Below are positions 35,661 to 43,955 of a DNA stretch of 64,000 nucleotides, in pieces. The translations under genes and the position numbers were made by a program. This DNA comes from Streptomyces albospinus. GTDB lineage: Bacteria > Actinomycetota > Actinomycetes > Streptomycetales > Streptomycetaceae. The notes under the pieces are model-generated. The model was not told the DNA's origin. It did not search any database and saw only the letters and a list, made by a program, of their open reading frames with translations. The stretch covers positions 26,464 to 90,463 of the forward strand of contig NZ_BMRP01000025.1 of the NCBI RefSeq assembly GCF_014648695.1. The letters are read 5' to 3'. Numbering within the stretch: the stretch's first letter is position 1; every line of letters starts with the position of its first letter.

Positions 35661-36131
35661 ATGACTAGCTTTCACCTTGCGCAGGTCAACATCGGCCGCA
35701 CCGTCGCCCCGCTGGACGGCCCCGAGTTGGCCGACTTCGTCGCCCAACTGCCCGAGATCAACGCGCTTGCCGAGCGCAGCCCCGGGTTCGTGTGGCGCAT
35801 GGTCGACGACGAGGGCGAGGACGCGACCGGATTCCGCCCCGACGAGAACGACGACATGCTCCTGATCAACTGCTCGGTCTGGGAGTCGGTTGAAGCCCTG
35901 CGGAACTTCACCTACCACACTGATCACCTGCGCGTACTGAGCCGCCGCCGCGAGTGGTTCCACCGCATGGTCGAGGCACACCAGGCCCTGTGGTGGATCC
36001 CAGCCGGCCACCGCCCGAGCATCGCTGAGGCGATGGAGCGGGTCGCGATGGTACGCGAACACGGCCCCGGACCACTCGCGTTCACCTTCCGTGACCCCTA
36101 CCCGGCACCAGCCACGGCCGCGCAGGTCTAG
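35661..36131 (+). CDS. DUF3291 family protein
   Basis: A 156-residue dimeric alpha/beta-barrel-type protein. FHLAQVNIGRTVAPLDGPEL, the heme- or substrate-pocket-like INALAERSPGFVWRM, and LRNFTYHTDHLRVLSRRREW are diagnostic. There is no signal peptide. ATG 35661 is chosen because homology starts at TSFHLAQVN; the upstream in-frame ATG overlaps the regulator's stop. It likely forms a two-gene unit with the Cys-rich regulator. A monooxygenase-like or heme role is an inference from the fold. Confidence 0.85.
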   Translation: MTSFHLAQVNIGRTVAPLDGPELADFVAQLPEINALAERSPGFVWRMVDDEGEDATGFRPDENDDMLLINCSVWESVEALRNFTYHTDHLRVLSRRREWFHRMVEAHQALWWIPAGHRPSIAEAMERVAMVREHGPGPLAFTFRDPYPAPATAAQV

Positions 36132-36431
36132 GGTCTGTCGCGAGGGTCGATCAAGGTCGTAGACGATCGGATCTCCTCTGGGTGACCGTGACCGCGGTGC
36201 ACTCCTTGCTTCTTCGGTACCGGAGTTTCGCCGACGCCGACAAGTCCGGAGTGCGCACGGTCGGATGCGGCGGCGCCCCGATCGCTCCCCCGCTCGTGCG
36301 ATCGCTGAAGGCTGCGTTCCCGCAGGCAAGGCCGACGAACAGCCACCGCACGACCTCGGACGGGGCGCAGAGCGGGACGCAATGCCGCCCGGCCTCCCTG
36401 CCGTGCGGCATTGCGTGTGCCCCGGTCGACG
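36132..36431. other. intergenic region between convergent genes
   Basis: No gene is supported. Both flanking genes end here. Confidence 0.4.
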
Positions 36432-36977
36432 TTACGAGGCCTCGCCGGCCACCCTGGCGAGTACTGCCTCACGCAGGCCGGCGGGGTCCACCTCCAGAGC
36501 CGCAAGCACCTCAAGGCCGCGCCCCTGCCCCGCTGCCAGCAGGCCGAGCAGGACGTGCTCGGTGCCGAACTTCTCGTGGCCCAGTGCGCGTGCCTCGCGC
36601 AGGGTTTGCTCCAGGGCCTTCTTGGCGTGCGGGGTGTATGCGGGCCTCGGGTACTGGAACGCACCGGGGCCGAAGGCCTGGTCGGCCCGGCGCTGGATCT
36701 CCGCGACGTCGATGCCGATGGAGGACAGGGCGTCCTTCACGGGCTGTCCCCCGGCGGCGGCGATCCCGGCGGCCTCCAGGATCCGAACGGTCTCCTCCCT
36801 GGCGCGCGTCAACTCGACGCCCTGCTCGCGCAGTACGTCGCCGGCCGTGCTCCGGTCGGTGCCGACCAGGCCGAGCAGGATGTGCTCCGTACCGATGAAG
36901 TCATGTCCGAGGGCGATCGCCTCGTCCTGGGACAGCACCACGGCGCGCCTTGCGCGGTCGGTGAAAAACTCGAACAC
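36432..36977 (-). CDS. stand-alone Clp N-terminal domain protein
   Basis: A 181-residue protein made only of tandem Clp_N repeats. The first has FTDRARRAVVLSQDEAIALG and FIGTEHILLGLVG; the second YTPHAKKALEQTLREARALG and FGTEHVLLGLLAAGQG. No AAA+ ATPase domain follows, unlike ClpC (about 840 residues). Such proteins may act as adaptors or decoys for Clp substrates, as inferred from the ClpC N-domain. GTG 36977 is 2 bases after the upstream gene's stop, whose bases overlap the ribosome site (ggagtagaggt), so translation is coupled. Confidence 0.9.
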   Translation of the reverse strand: MFEFFTDRARRAVVLSQDEAIALGHDFIGTEHILLGLVGTDRSTAGDVLREQGVELTRAREETVRILEAAGIAAAGGQPVKDALSSIGIDVAEIQRRADQAFGPGAFQYPRPAYTPHAKKALEQTLREARALGHEKFGTEHVLLGLLAAGQGRGLEVLAALEVDPAGLREAVLARVAGEAS

Positions 36978-36979
36978 CT

Positions 36980-37222
36980 CTACTCCTCTTTGCCGGTGGC
37001 TTTGCGCCTGCTCGCGTGCTTTTCATGCACCGACTGCCTGCTGACGTTCAGCGACGTGGCGATGCTCTGCCACGACCAGCCCTGGTCGCGGGCGTTGTCG
37101 ACGTGGACCCGCTCAAGCTCCTCCAGGAGACGGCGCAGTGCGACGACGGCCTGCAGTCCCACAGCGGGGTCCTTGTTGGTGACCTGTCCGGCCAGTGAGG
37201 CCGGTGTGTCCTCAGCTCCCAT
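36980..37222 (-). CDS. small helix-turn-helix protein
   Basis: An 80-residue protein. A helical part (LQAVVALRRLLEELERVHVD) precedes the HTH sequence QGWSWQSIATSLNVSRQSVH followed by EKHASRRK, typical of small regulators that partner with Clp_N proteins in actinobacteria. ATG 37222 is preferred over upstream starts because MGAEDTPASLAG begins typical protein-like sequence. It is first in a two-gene operon with the Clp_N protein and likely autoregulates it. Confidence 0.85.
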   Translation of the reverse strand: MGAEDTPASLAGQVTNKDPAVGLQAVVALRRLLEELERVHVDNARDQGWSWQSIATSLNVSRQSVHEKHASRRKATGKEE

Positions 37223-38377
37223 ACATGTCAGGTTGCCCTGACGGATTGCGAGTGTCAAGGAATCCTGACGGCGGGTGGCTGGATCGCTTCACCCGTTGCC
37301 TCGCACCAACGGTGAAGGCCCCTGATACCGGCCAACCTCAGCGTCAGCTACGACCAATGGCCGCCTACCCCCGTACGCGGCAGTCCTCGTCAGGTTGATC
37401 TCTCAAGCCGGCCATCACCAGCCCGCCTCCCACCCCCCTTGAGTGGCACCCCCTCCTATGCCCGAGTGGACCGACCGGGCCGCGTCGACCGGGTCGCCGC
37501 CCCGCACCTGCGGTCGCGGGCCGCCTGACGACGAGTCCGGCGCACCGGCGAACCGGGCCAGACCCGCGGCTTACGCCGACCCCGCGGCCGGCAGTTCACC
37601 ACCACAGCCGACCTGTCAGCCGGTGCGCGAGCACACGAACCGCCCCATCGCTCCCGCCCACGACCGGAGTTCATGCCCGGCCATCAGAAACCCGGCAATC
37701 ACATTCGGAAAGCGGGCGACTTCCGAGACAAGCCACCCATACCGGGAGAACAGGCACGCCAAAGCGGGAAACAATCTCATCTAAACCCACACCAACCCCT
37801 ACAAAGCAAGTCCCGTAAACACTTCTGCGCGACGAACCACGCTTCCCCGAGACGGGACTCCGGGGCGTCCGGCACGTCGGACCGGCCGGGGCTCAGCGGC
37901 AGATGCCCGGGATTGACGGAGGGCGCGACCAGCCTCCCCACAAAGGCCGTGTCCACCTCGGTTTCACAGAGACCGGATGCATGACATACGTCACGCTGGC
38001 GCACACTCACAACTACGCGACTTAGTAGATCTTCCGGAGGGGACATATGAGACTTTGTCGGCCTTGAACCGGCAATGACGCCCGCGATACGGGTCGATTG
38101 TTGATTTCCCTGATCCTTTTGCCCGCCCACAGCCGCTGCACTCAATCCTGACGGTGGGCCAGGTGCGTACGGCATTCGCAGTGAGCGAGCAGCACGACCA
38201 CCCGCCCATCGCAAGAGGCCCAGTGCCTACTAGGGCGGCTAGTAGCAATGCGCGTTGCCTCGACCATGCGGCACTTCTCAGAATGGCGGCCAGCGAGGCA
38301 CCTGCCCTGCTCAGGCGTGGGGATGGAGCAGAAGCGACTGTCCGATGGCGATCCGCAATGAGCGAGTGAGGTCACGC
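37223..38377. other. long intergenic region (about 1.15 kb)
   Basis: No protein-coding gene can be supported. Parts near 37660-38040 are less GC-rich than the surroundings. At 38047 an ATG with a strong ribosome site (cggaggggac) opens a six-codon frame, MRLCRP, followed by a stop. It could be a leader peptide, but no cysteine- or arginine-related gene lies downstream. The end of the region carries the promoter of the CAP-domain gene. Confidence 0.4.
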
Positions 38378-39142
38378 ATGAGAAAGCACCGCAGGAAGAG
38401 GAACCGCAGGCGCATCACCCTCGCCGCCCTCGCCGTAGCCGCCGTGGGCGTCCCCTCCGTGGCCATGGCCTGCTGGGGCGGGCATTCCGACGGCGCGGGC
38501 CACTCCCGCCACCAGTCGGAGAGCGCAGCGGCGCTTGAGCAACAGCCGACGACGGGCGCGTGGAGCGCGGAACCCACCGCGACCCCCACAACGGCATCAG
38601 CCACACCGCGGCGCTCGGAGGCGCCGGAGACGGCGAAGGCATCAGCGGCGCCGAAGAAGACGACGGCGCCGGAGGCACCGAAGGCGTCCAGGACACCTGC
38701 CATGGCGAAGGTCTTTACGGCGCCCGTCGCGTCTCCGAGTCCTTTCGTATCCGCGCCCACGGCTTCCGGCACCGCGGCCCGCGTGGTGGAACTCGTCAAC
38801 GAGGAGCGCGCCAAGGTCGGCTGTTCCCCGCTCACTCTCAACGCAAAGCTGGCAAAGGCCGCTCAAGCCCACAGTCAGGACATGGCAGACCACCGCAATA
38901 TGTCGCATACCGGATCAGACGGGTCGGACCCGGGCGCCCGGATCAACAGCGCCGGCTACGCCTGGAGCAGTTACGGGGAGAACGTCGCCTACGGGTACGA
39001 CACCTCGGAGAGCGTGATGGCGGGCTGGATGTCCAGCCCCGGGCACAAGCGCAACATTCTCGACTGCTCGTTCAAGGAGATCGGTGTCGGCCTCGCACAG
39101 CCCGGCAGCTACTGGACGCAGGACTTCGGCAGCGCCCAATAG
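38378..39142 (+). CDS. secreted CAP-domain protein (SCP/PR-1 fold)
   Basis: A 254-residue exported protein. A positively charged N-terminus (MRKHRRKRNRRR) precedes a signal helix (ITLAALAVAAVGVPSVAMA). Next is a Ser/Thr/Ala/Pro-rich linker of about 100 residues, then the CAP domain: VVELVNEERAKVGCSPLTLN, AQAHSQDMADHRNMSHTGSD, YGENVAYGY and SPGHKRNILDCSFKEIGVGL. The His and Glu residues of the CAP cavity are present, and the two Cys may pair. ATG 38378 has gagg 8 bases upstream. Extracellular; known relatives bind lipids or polysaccharide, but activity here is unproven. Confidence 0.92.
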   Translation: MRKHRRKRNRRRITLAALAVAAVGVPSVAMACWGGHSDGAGHSRHQSESAAALEQQPTTGAWSAEPTATPTTASATPRRSEAPETAKASAAPKKTTAPEAPKASRTPAMAKVFTAPVASPSPFVSAPTASGTAARVVELVNEERAKVGCSPLTLNAKLAKAAQAHSQDMADHRNMSHTGSDGSDPGARINSAGYAWSSYGENVAYGYDTSESVMAGWMSSPGHKRNILDCSFKEIGVGLAQPGSYWTQDFGSAQ

Positions 39143-39202
39143 CCGCACAACGAAAAGGGCGGGCACTGCCGATTCGCGCATGCTGCGGATAGCGGGTCGC
39201 CA

Positions 39203-39227
39203 GGTCCCCGCGCCCGGCGCGGGGACC
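39203..39227 (+). terminator. strong hairpin terminator of CAP gene
   Basis: ggtccccgcgc (39203-39213) and gcgcggggacc (39217-39227) form a perfect 11-bp stem with a 3-base loop, 60 bases after the CAP stop codon. Confidence 0.8.
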
Positions 39228-39469
39228 GCGGGACACTGCGTGTGCGGTGGGCGTTTCCCCTGACGGTGGTGGCCTCCGCCACTCGGTTGCGTTCGCTGAC
39301 CAGGCGGAGCGGGGGGAGCGGGGGGAGCGCGCGTACCGGGGTTGCGTCGTATCACCCTGCGCGCAAGCCGCTGCGCCGATCTCCTGGGGGTGTCCAGGTC
39401 CTTGCGCCGCCGAGGGTTCGGGGGAAGCCGGCCGCCTGAACGACTTCGTGCGGTACTGAGGCCGCCGCG

Positions 39470-39500
39470 GCGTGCTGAAAGGAGACGGCGTTCAGCACGC
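39470..39500. terminator. second inverted repeat between convergent genes
   Basis: gcgtgctgaa (39470-39479) pairs perfectly with ttcagcacgc (39491-39500). It lies 54 bases beyond the stop of the minus-strand glycosidase-like gene and may terminate it. The region 39143-39553 otherwise has no gene; it has short ggagcgggg repeats near 39308-39330. Confidence 0.6.
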
Positions 39501-39553
39501 AGTGCGGCGCTTCCGTCCCGTCGGCCGGAGCCTCCCCTGTGCGTGGCGGACGG

Positions 39554-41152
39554 TCAGTGTTTCTGCGGGGGCAGCACCTGGATGGTGTCGCCGACCGCGC
39601 GTTCCCCGGTGGCGTCCGAGGGGTTGTTGACGAGTCGTCCGTTGACGGCCATGGCCGTCGAACCGCCGCCGTCCAGGTTGAGTGCCTGCACGGCGCCGAG
39701 CGAGCGCATGAACGCTGCGCCTTCGGCGAGGGTGAAGCCTTCGCTGCCGCCCTTCTGCCGGCCGTCCACGGTGACCAGGAGGAGTCGCCCTCGGGCGTCG
39801 ATCCCGGCCATGGTGCGTGGCTGGCGGACGTTCGCCCAGGCGTAGCCGAAGGACAGGTCAGCGGGGTCGACGACGCCCTCGGTGGCCGCGTCGATGCTGA
39901 TCCGGCCGCCCTTCACCAGGGTCGGAGCGGCGCTGACGATGCTGTCGTGCGGGCCGAGCGCGATCCGTCGGCCGGTGGTGTCGCGGACGTCCTTTGTGAT
40001 GCCGATCGGGTGTCCCGGCTTGGCGTGGGTCGTCAGCCAGTCCCCTGCCGTACCGATGCCTTGCAGGACCGTGCCGTGCGCCGGGATGCTGCCGCCGCGC
40101 GGGCCGACCGATATCACCTGGCCTGCGGCACCGATGACTGCCTGGGTACCGGTGCCGGTCGGCAGCGCGGCGCCGAACTCGGGCGTGAACAGGACCAAGT
40201 CATCGGACTCGTGACAAGTGACGTCCTGCCAGGGAAGGTTGCTGGGAGACGCGCCGGGGCGCCCGCAGTCCCGGACCGTGCCGGGCACGCGGTCGACACC
40301 CTGCACCTGGTACGTGGCCCTACCCGAGCGGGCAGTGACGGTCGTGCTGACGTTGGCCACCCGGTTGTGCCGTCCGCCGTCTTGGAGGATGAGTGCGGCC
40401 CGTGCACCGGCGGACAGCGATTCCAGCCTGCCGCTGTAGGCGCCCAGCCCGGACTGCGTTCCCGGCACGCCATCGGCGTCGGCGGTGACGAAGAACCCAC
40501 CGTTGATCCCGGCCAGGGACCCCAGTTTCGCGGCGACCGACGAGGTCGTCTCGCGCTGCGTGACCTTGCCGTCGTGGGTCGCCTGGACGCTGCCGGTGAA
40601 GGAACGCGGGTCGATGAGGGCGACGTGCGCGACCTCGCCGTCGGCCGGCTTGTCGGCGTCGTAGCCGGTCCATGTGACGGTGGTGTGGAATCCGGCCGAG
40701 GCGATCGCTCCGGCTGCGTGCTGCGCCGCCGCCTGGGTGGGATACGAGCCCACCCGCACCCGCAGGCCCATCACGCCGTGCGGGGTGTCGCTGTAGTCCG
40801 GCCAACGGACGGAATCGACGCGGGGCGGGTGACCGTACGCGGTCAGCCGCCGGGCGGTGGTGTCGGCCCAGGACTTCGACCCCACCTCGGCCCAGGCCGC
40901 GGCGCCGGTCAGCCGGCTGGTGACCGGCGCCTGGACGGTGACCGTCCAGTACGGTGCGGCGGCCGAGTCCTGGAGAGTCATGGTGCGAACCCGCACACCC
41001 GGGGCCAGCTGCTGCGTCGACGTGGTCGACCACTTCGTACCGGTCGGTGTGCCGGCCTGAGCCGTCCCGTTCGCCCCGGAGACGGCGACCGCGGCCACCA
41101 CGACCGCGGCGCTCACGCCTGCCCAGGCACGCCTGGCCTTCTTGCTGTCCAA
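39554..41152 (-). CDS. secreted phosphodiester glycosidase (NAGPA domain) with SPOR-like region
   Basis: About 532 residues. A signal segment (ARRAWAGVSAAVVVAAVAVS) is followed by a repeat-like region containing RVRVGSYPTQAAAQHAAGAI, reminiscent of SPOR peptidoglycan-binding modules. The C-terminal NAGPA domain has AGINGGFFV, GRLLLVTVDGRQ and ALNLDGGGSTAMAVNG, the last being the catalytic/metal-binding signature. TTG 41152 is proposed because aggag lies 11 bases upstream and no ATG is available; an overlapping GTG is possible. Known relatives uncover phosphodiester-linked GlcNAc or trim wall glycopolymers. Confidence 0.88.
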   Translation of the reverse strand: MDSKKARRAWAGVSAAVVVAAVAVSGANGTAQAGTPTGTKWSTTSTQQLAPGVRVRTMTLQDSAAAPYWTVTVQAPVTSRLTGAAAWAEVGSKSWADTTARRLTAYGHPPRVDSVRWPDYSDTPHGVMGLRVRVGSYPTQAAAQHAAGAIASAGFHTTVTWTGYDADKPADGEVAHVALIDPRSFTGSVQATHDGKVTQRETTSSVAAKLGSLAGINGGFFVTADADGVPGTQSGLGAYSGRLESLSAGARAALILQDGGRHNRVANVSTTVTARSGRATYQVQGVDRVPGTVRDCGRPGASPSNLPWQDVTCHESDDLVLFTPEFGAALPTGTGTQAVIGAAGQVISVGPRGGSIPAHGTVLQGIGTAGDWLTTHAKPGHPIGITKDVRDTTGRRIALGPHDSIVSAAPTLVKGGRISIDAATEGVVDPADLSFGYAWANVRQPRTMAGIDARGRLLLVTVDGRQKGGSEGFTLAEGAAFMRSLGAVQALNLDGGGSTAMAVNGRLVNNPSDATGERAVGDTIQVLPPQKH

Positions 41153-41753
41153 GGGGATCCACACTCCTGCGGGCGAAAGTGTCCAACCGGTAGGGCTTTC
41201 GTACCGGGTTTGCGAGTTGATCGAAACGTGTGGACGGGATATTTCCGGTTCCGTGGCACGACGGCCCGGCAACGCAGAAGTGAACGCTCGGCCAGACCGC
41301 CGGCCTGCCCGATACCCATGGCGAGGACCCGGGCCTTCACCGATACCCACACGCGGCGGGCGAAGCTCGTGCGCAGGCCCGGAGCGCCGAGCCGGTCGCG
41401 ATCCGGCGGTGGGCGGTGCGTGAACTGGCTGACCGGGCCGAGGCCGAGCCGGTGCCGTCCGGCGGGTTCGATCCAGCGCCGGCGGAGGTCGGTCGGACGG
41501 CGGGTCGGCTGCCCCGGGTCCGGGCGGCGGCCGGGCGGGTGCTGCGGCGGGCGGTGACGGTGCGGGTAGGGATCGGCGCCGATGCACAGGGCACACTGCG
41601 CTACCCCTGGGAGGCGCCGCGGCGCGCCCAGAGGGCGCTGCGGCTGGCCTGCCACCGGCGTGTGGACGTCATCGCTCCCCGCCCCCGTGCCGCCGGGCCG
41701 AGGGGCATCCGGTTCGCCGATGCAACTCAGCTGCCCAGTAAGCCGAAAGGTCC
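41153..41753. other. region without a supportable gene
   Basis: A plus-strand frame (about 41395-41755) has coding-like third positions and contains AVRELADRAEAEPVPSGGFD and AVTVRVGIGADAQGTLRYPW, but no start, ribosome site or family. It may be the tail of a broken gene. Confidence 0.35.
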
Positions 41754-42620
41754 TCAAACGTCGCCAACGAGATCCACCGGACGTTCCCTTCGGAGGGCAG
41801 CCCTGGCTCCCTTGCCGGAGCTGACCAGGGCTGCTAAAGAGGCGGCGGCGGTTAAGGCGGCGATAACGGAGGGCGTGTTCAGCCCGTCGGACGCGTCACC
41901 GGAATCCATGATCAACGCTGTGGCGGCGGCGACACTGGCAACGCCTGTCGCGGTCACGGCGAACGCCATCGCAACCCCGAGCGGGGCAAGTAGTCGCAAG
42001 ATCTTGGCGGACGGTCGGCACCGGGTGACGACGGCGGGGGGCGCCACCGCCACGGCAATGAGGAACACTGCCAGACCGAGCCACCCCAAGTCCCAGAGCC
42101 GCGAGGAGGGCTCGTCGAACAGGTAGCGGAGTGCCAGGGCGCACATCCCGAGCGTCCCCACGGGCAGCAGCGCAGCGGCAGCCGCCAGGGGGCGCCACAC
42201 GGCCCAGTTGCCGGATCTGGAGGTTTCCGCGACGAGCAGGAGGGCGCCGAGCAGCGGGATGAGCCCACTGCTGTACACGGCGTACTGCGCAACGTAGAGC
42301 AGAGGCCGCACCCAGTTCGCCGAAGCCGGCCTCAGATGATCGGTCAAGACAATGTGCAGCAACGGCAGGGCATAGAGGGCGGCGCACCAACTGGCCCAGG
42401 TGGTGGCAACACTTGCCTGCATGCGGCGCCGGCGCTGTTCGGCGGACTCATCAGGCATCACCGGGCGAAGCCACGCCCGAAGCGCGCTGAAGAGGAGGTC
42501 TGCGACGACGCGTGGGCCGGCGCCGGTGTCCTCGACCAGTGCTTCGAGTTCAGGGCCGTAGCGCTCCCGGAACGAGGGAGGATACGCCCGCAAGGCCAAC
42601 CTGCCAGGCATGTTGGTCAT
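41754..42620 (-). CDS. membrane protein co-transcribed with PadR regulator
   Basis: A 288-residue protein. The N-terminal 60 residues (LALRAYPPSFRERYGPELEA, VVADLLFSALRAWLRP) match the permease-prefix/DUF-type module often following PadR genes. About seven membrane helices follow. Its ATG overlaps the PadR stop (ATGA), showing coupling. Function unknown; such pairs usually respond to membrane-active compounds. Confidence 0.85.
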   Translation of the reverse strand: MTNMPGRLALRAYPPSFRERYGPELEALVEDTGAGPRVVADLLFSALRAWLRPVMPDESAEQRRRRMQASVATTWASWCAALYALPLLHIVLTDHLRPASANWVRPLLYVAQYAVYSSGLIPLLGALLLVAETSRSGNWAVWRPLAAAAALLPVGTLGMCALALRYLFDEPSSRLWDLGWLGLAVFLIAVAVAPPAVVTRCRPSAKILRLLAPLGVAMAFAVTATGVASVAAATALIMDSGDASDGLNTPSVIAALTAAASLAALVSSGKGARAALRRERPVDLVGDV

Positions 42621-42937
42621 GCGCCTGCCACCCCCAGCCGGCTCAGCCCGACACGTGCGAAGCGAGCCATCGCCCGGAGTCTGTCGTCGAGCACGGTCTC
42701 CCCTTCTGTTGTGAGGCGGTAGGGCCGGCGGCGCTCGTCCCCCTCCAACGCCGCGACCAGACCGCTTTCCTCCAGCCGCGAGATGGCGGCGTACAACGTG
42801 CCCGGCCCCAGCCTGATGGATGTGTCTTCCTCGACGTCCTTGATGATCGCGTAACCGTGCTTGGGGCCATCGGCCAAGCTGGCCAGGATCAGGAGCGCGG
42901 GTTCAGCCCATCCGACGCGGTCGCGTTGGCGCGGCAT
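42617..42937 (-). CDS. PadR-family transcriptional regulator
   Basis: A 106-residue winged-helix repressor. PALLILASLADGPKHGYAII opens the PadR domain, then IRLGPGTLYAAISRLEESGL (recognition helix) and RRPYRLTTEGETVL (wing). ATG 42937 follows a near-perfect aaggaggtg site. First gene of the operon with the membrane protein; a palindrome upstream is its likely operator. Confidence 0.95.
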   Translation of the reverse strand: MPRQRDRVGWAEPALLILASLADGPKHGYAIIKDVEEDTSIRLGPGTLYAAISRLEESGLVAALEGDERRRPYRLTTEGETVLDDRLRAMARFARVGLSRLGVAGA

Positions 42938-42966
42938 CGGGCACCTCCTTCGATCACCTGCGACTA

Positions 42967-42992
42967 GTACGTTACACGATATAGCGTCGTAC
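42967..42992. promoter_or_regulatory. candidate PadR operator/promoter
   Basis: Arms gtacg (42967-42971) and cgtac (42988-42992) flank an AT-rich core with gatata. Outer bases gacta and tagtc extend the symmetry (42962-43001). It lies 30-65 bases upstream of padR. The remaining DNA to 43237 holds no gene I can support. Confidence 0.55.
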
Positions 42993-43237
42993 GAAGTAGT
43001 CATCAGGTGCGGCAGACCCCCGATCCGCGATGGCGCTCGTGCGTGGAGCCATGCAGCCACCGTGCGCCACGCAACGCCGCCGCCGACCAGGGGCGCCGCC
43101 CACCGGCCGCACCTTGTCACCGTCGTCGAGCGGGCGGAGCAGCAGCTGCTCGACCGGCCGGGGCACACACCTGCGCGAGGACCACCGATCAGGCCCCTGT
43201 TCGACCGCCAACTGCGCTGACAGGCAAGGGAATGGCT

Positions 43238-43945
43238 TCAGAGTGAAGCCAGCGTGGTGGGCTGCACGGCGCGGGCTGCGGCCGAGCCGCGCAGCAGGTC
43301 GGTCAGGTCATGTGGCTGAGCCTGCTCAGTGGTTGGCGCCGCTGCTGTGATGCGGTCCAGCCGGAAGCCCCGGCCGGCCTGTCGCATGCGGCACCAGGCG
43401 ATGAGGTACCACCGGCCGTCGGCGGTGAGCAGTCCGGCCGGTTCCACCGCGCGGTCGCTTTGACGACCTGCCGCGTCGATGTAGGACAGCCGCAGGACCG
43501 TGTTTGCGGTGAGTGCCTGTTCCACCGCGGCGCGGACCGTGGAGTCGGTCGGCGAGGGCAGCGCGACGATCCGTGCGGCGAGTTTCTGTGCCGCCGCCGA
43601 GGCGGGGCCGGTCATCGAGGCCGCGATCTTCTGGGCTGCCGTGCGGGCCGCACCGGCGTACGGAGTTGAGGTGTCGGCCGCGGCGAGCGCGGCGGCCAGT
43701 GCCGAGGCCTCATCGGCGGTGAAGTGGATCGGGGGCAGGGTCATCTGCGGGTCGATCGACCAACCCCCGCCTCGCCCGGGTGTGGTGCGTACCGGGACAC
43801 CGGTCTCCATCAGTGCCTGGAGGTCGCGCTGCACCGTACGCGCGCTCACCTCGAATCGCGCGGCGAGCGCCGCGACCGTCACCGGTCGCGGCGCCGCCGC
43901 GCGCAGCTCTTCCACCAGTCCATAGAGCCGGGCAGTGCGGTTCAT
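43238..43945 (-). CDS. YafY/PafC-like WYL-domain transcriptional regulator
   Basis: A 235-residue regulator. Helix-turn-helix: RLYGLVEELRAAAPRPVTVA and FEVSARTVQRDLQALMETGV followed by the wing with GRGGGWSI. The WYL domain has RLSYIDAAGRQSDRAVEPAG and DGRWYLIAWCRMRQAGRGFR. ATG 43945 is 10 bases downstream of the hydrolase stop, so they form an operon. WYL domains bind nucleic acid or small ligands; the sensed signal is unknown. Confidence 0.93.
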   Translation of the reverse strand: MNRTARLYGLVEELRAAAPRPVTVAALAARFEVSARTVQRDLQALMETGVPVRTTPGRGGGWSIDPQMTLPPIHFTADEASALAAALAAADTSTPYAGAARTAAQKIAASMTGPASAAAQKLAARIVALPSPTDSTVRAAVEQALTANTVLRLSYIDAAGRQSDRAVEPAGLLTADGRWYLIAWCRMRQAGRGFRLDRITAAAPTTEQAQPHDLTDLLRGSAAARAVQPTTLASL

Positions 43946-43955
43946 GCCGGCGACG

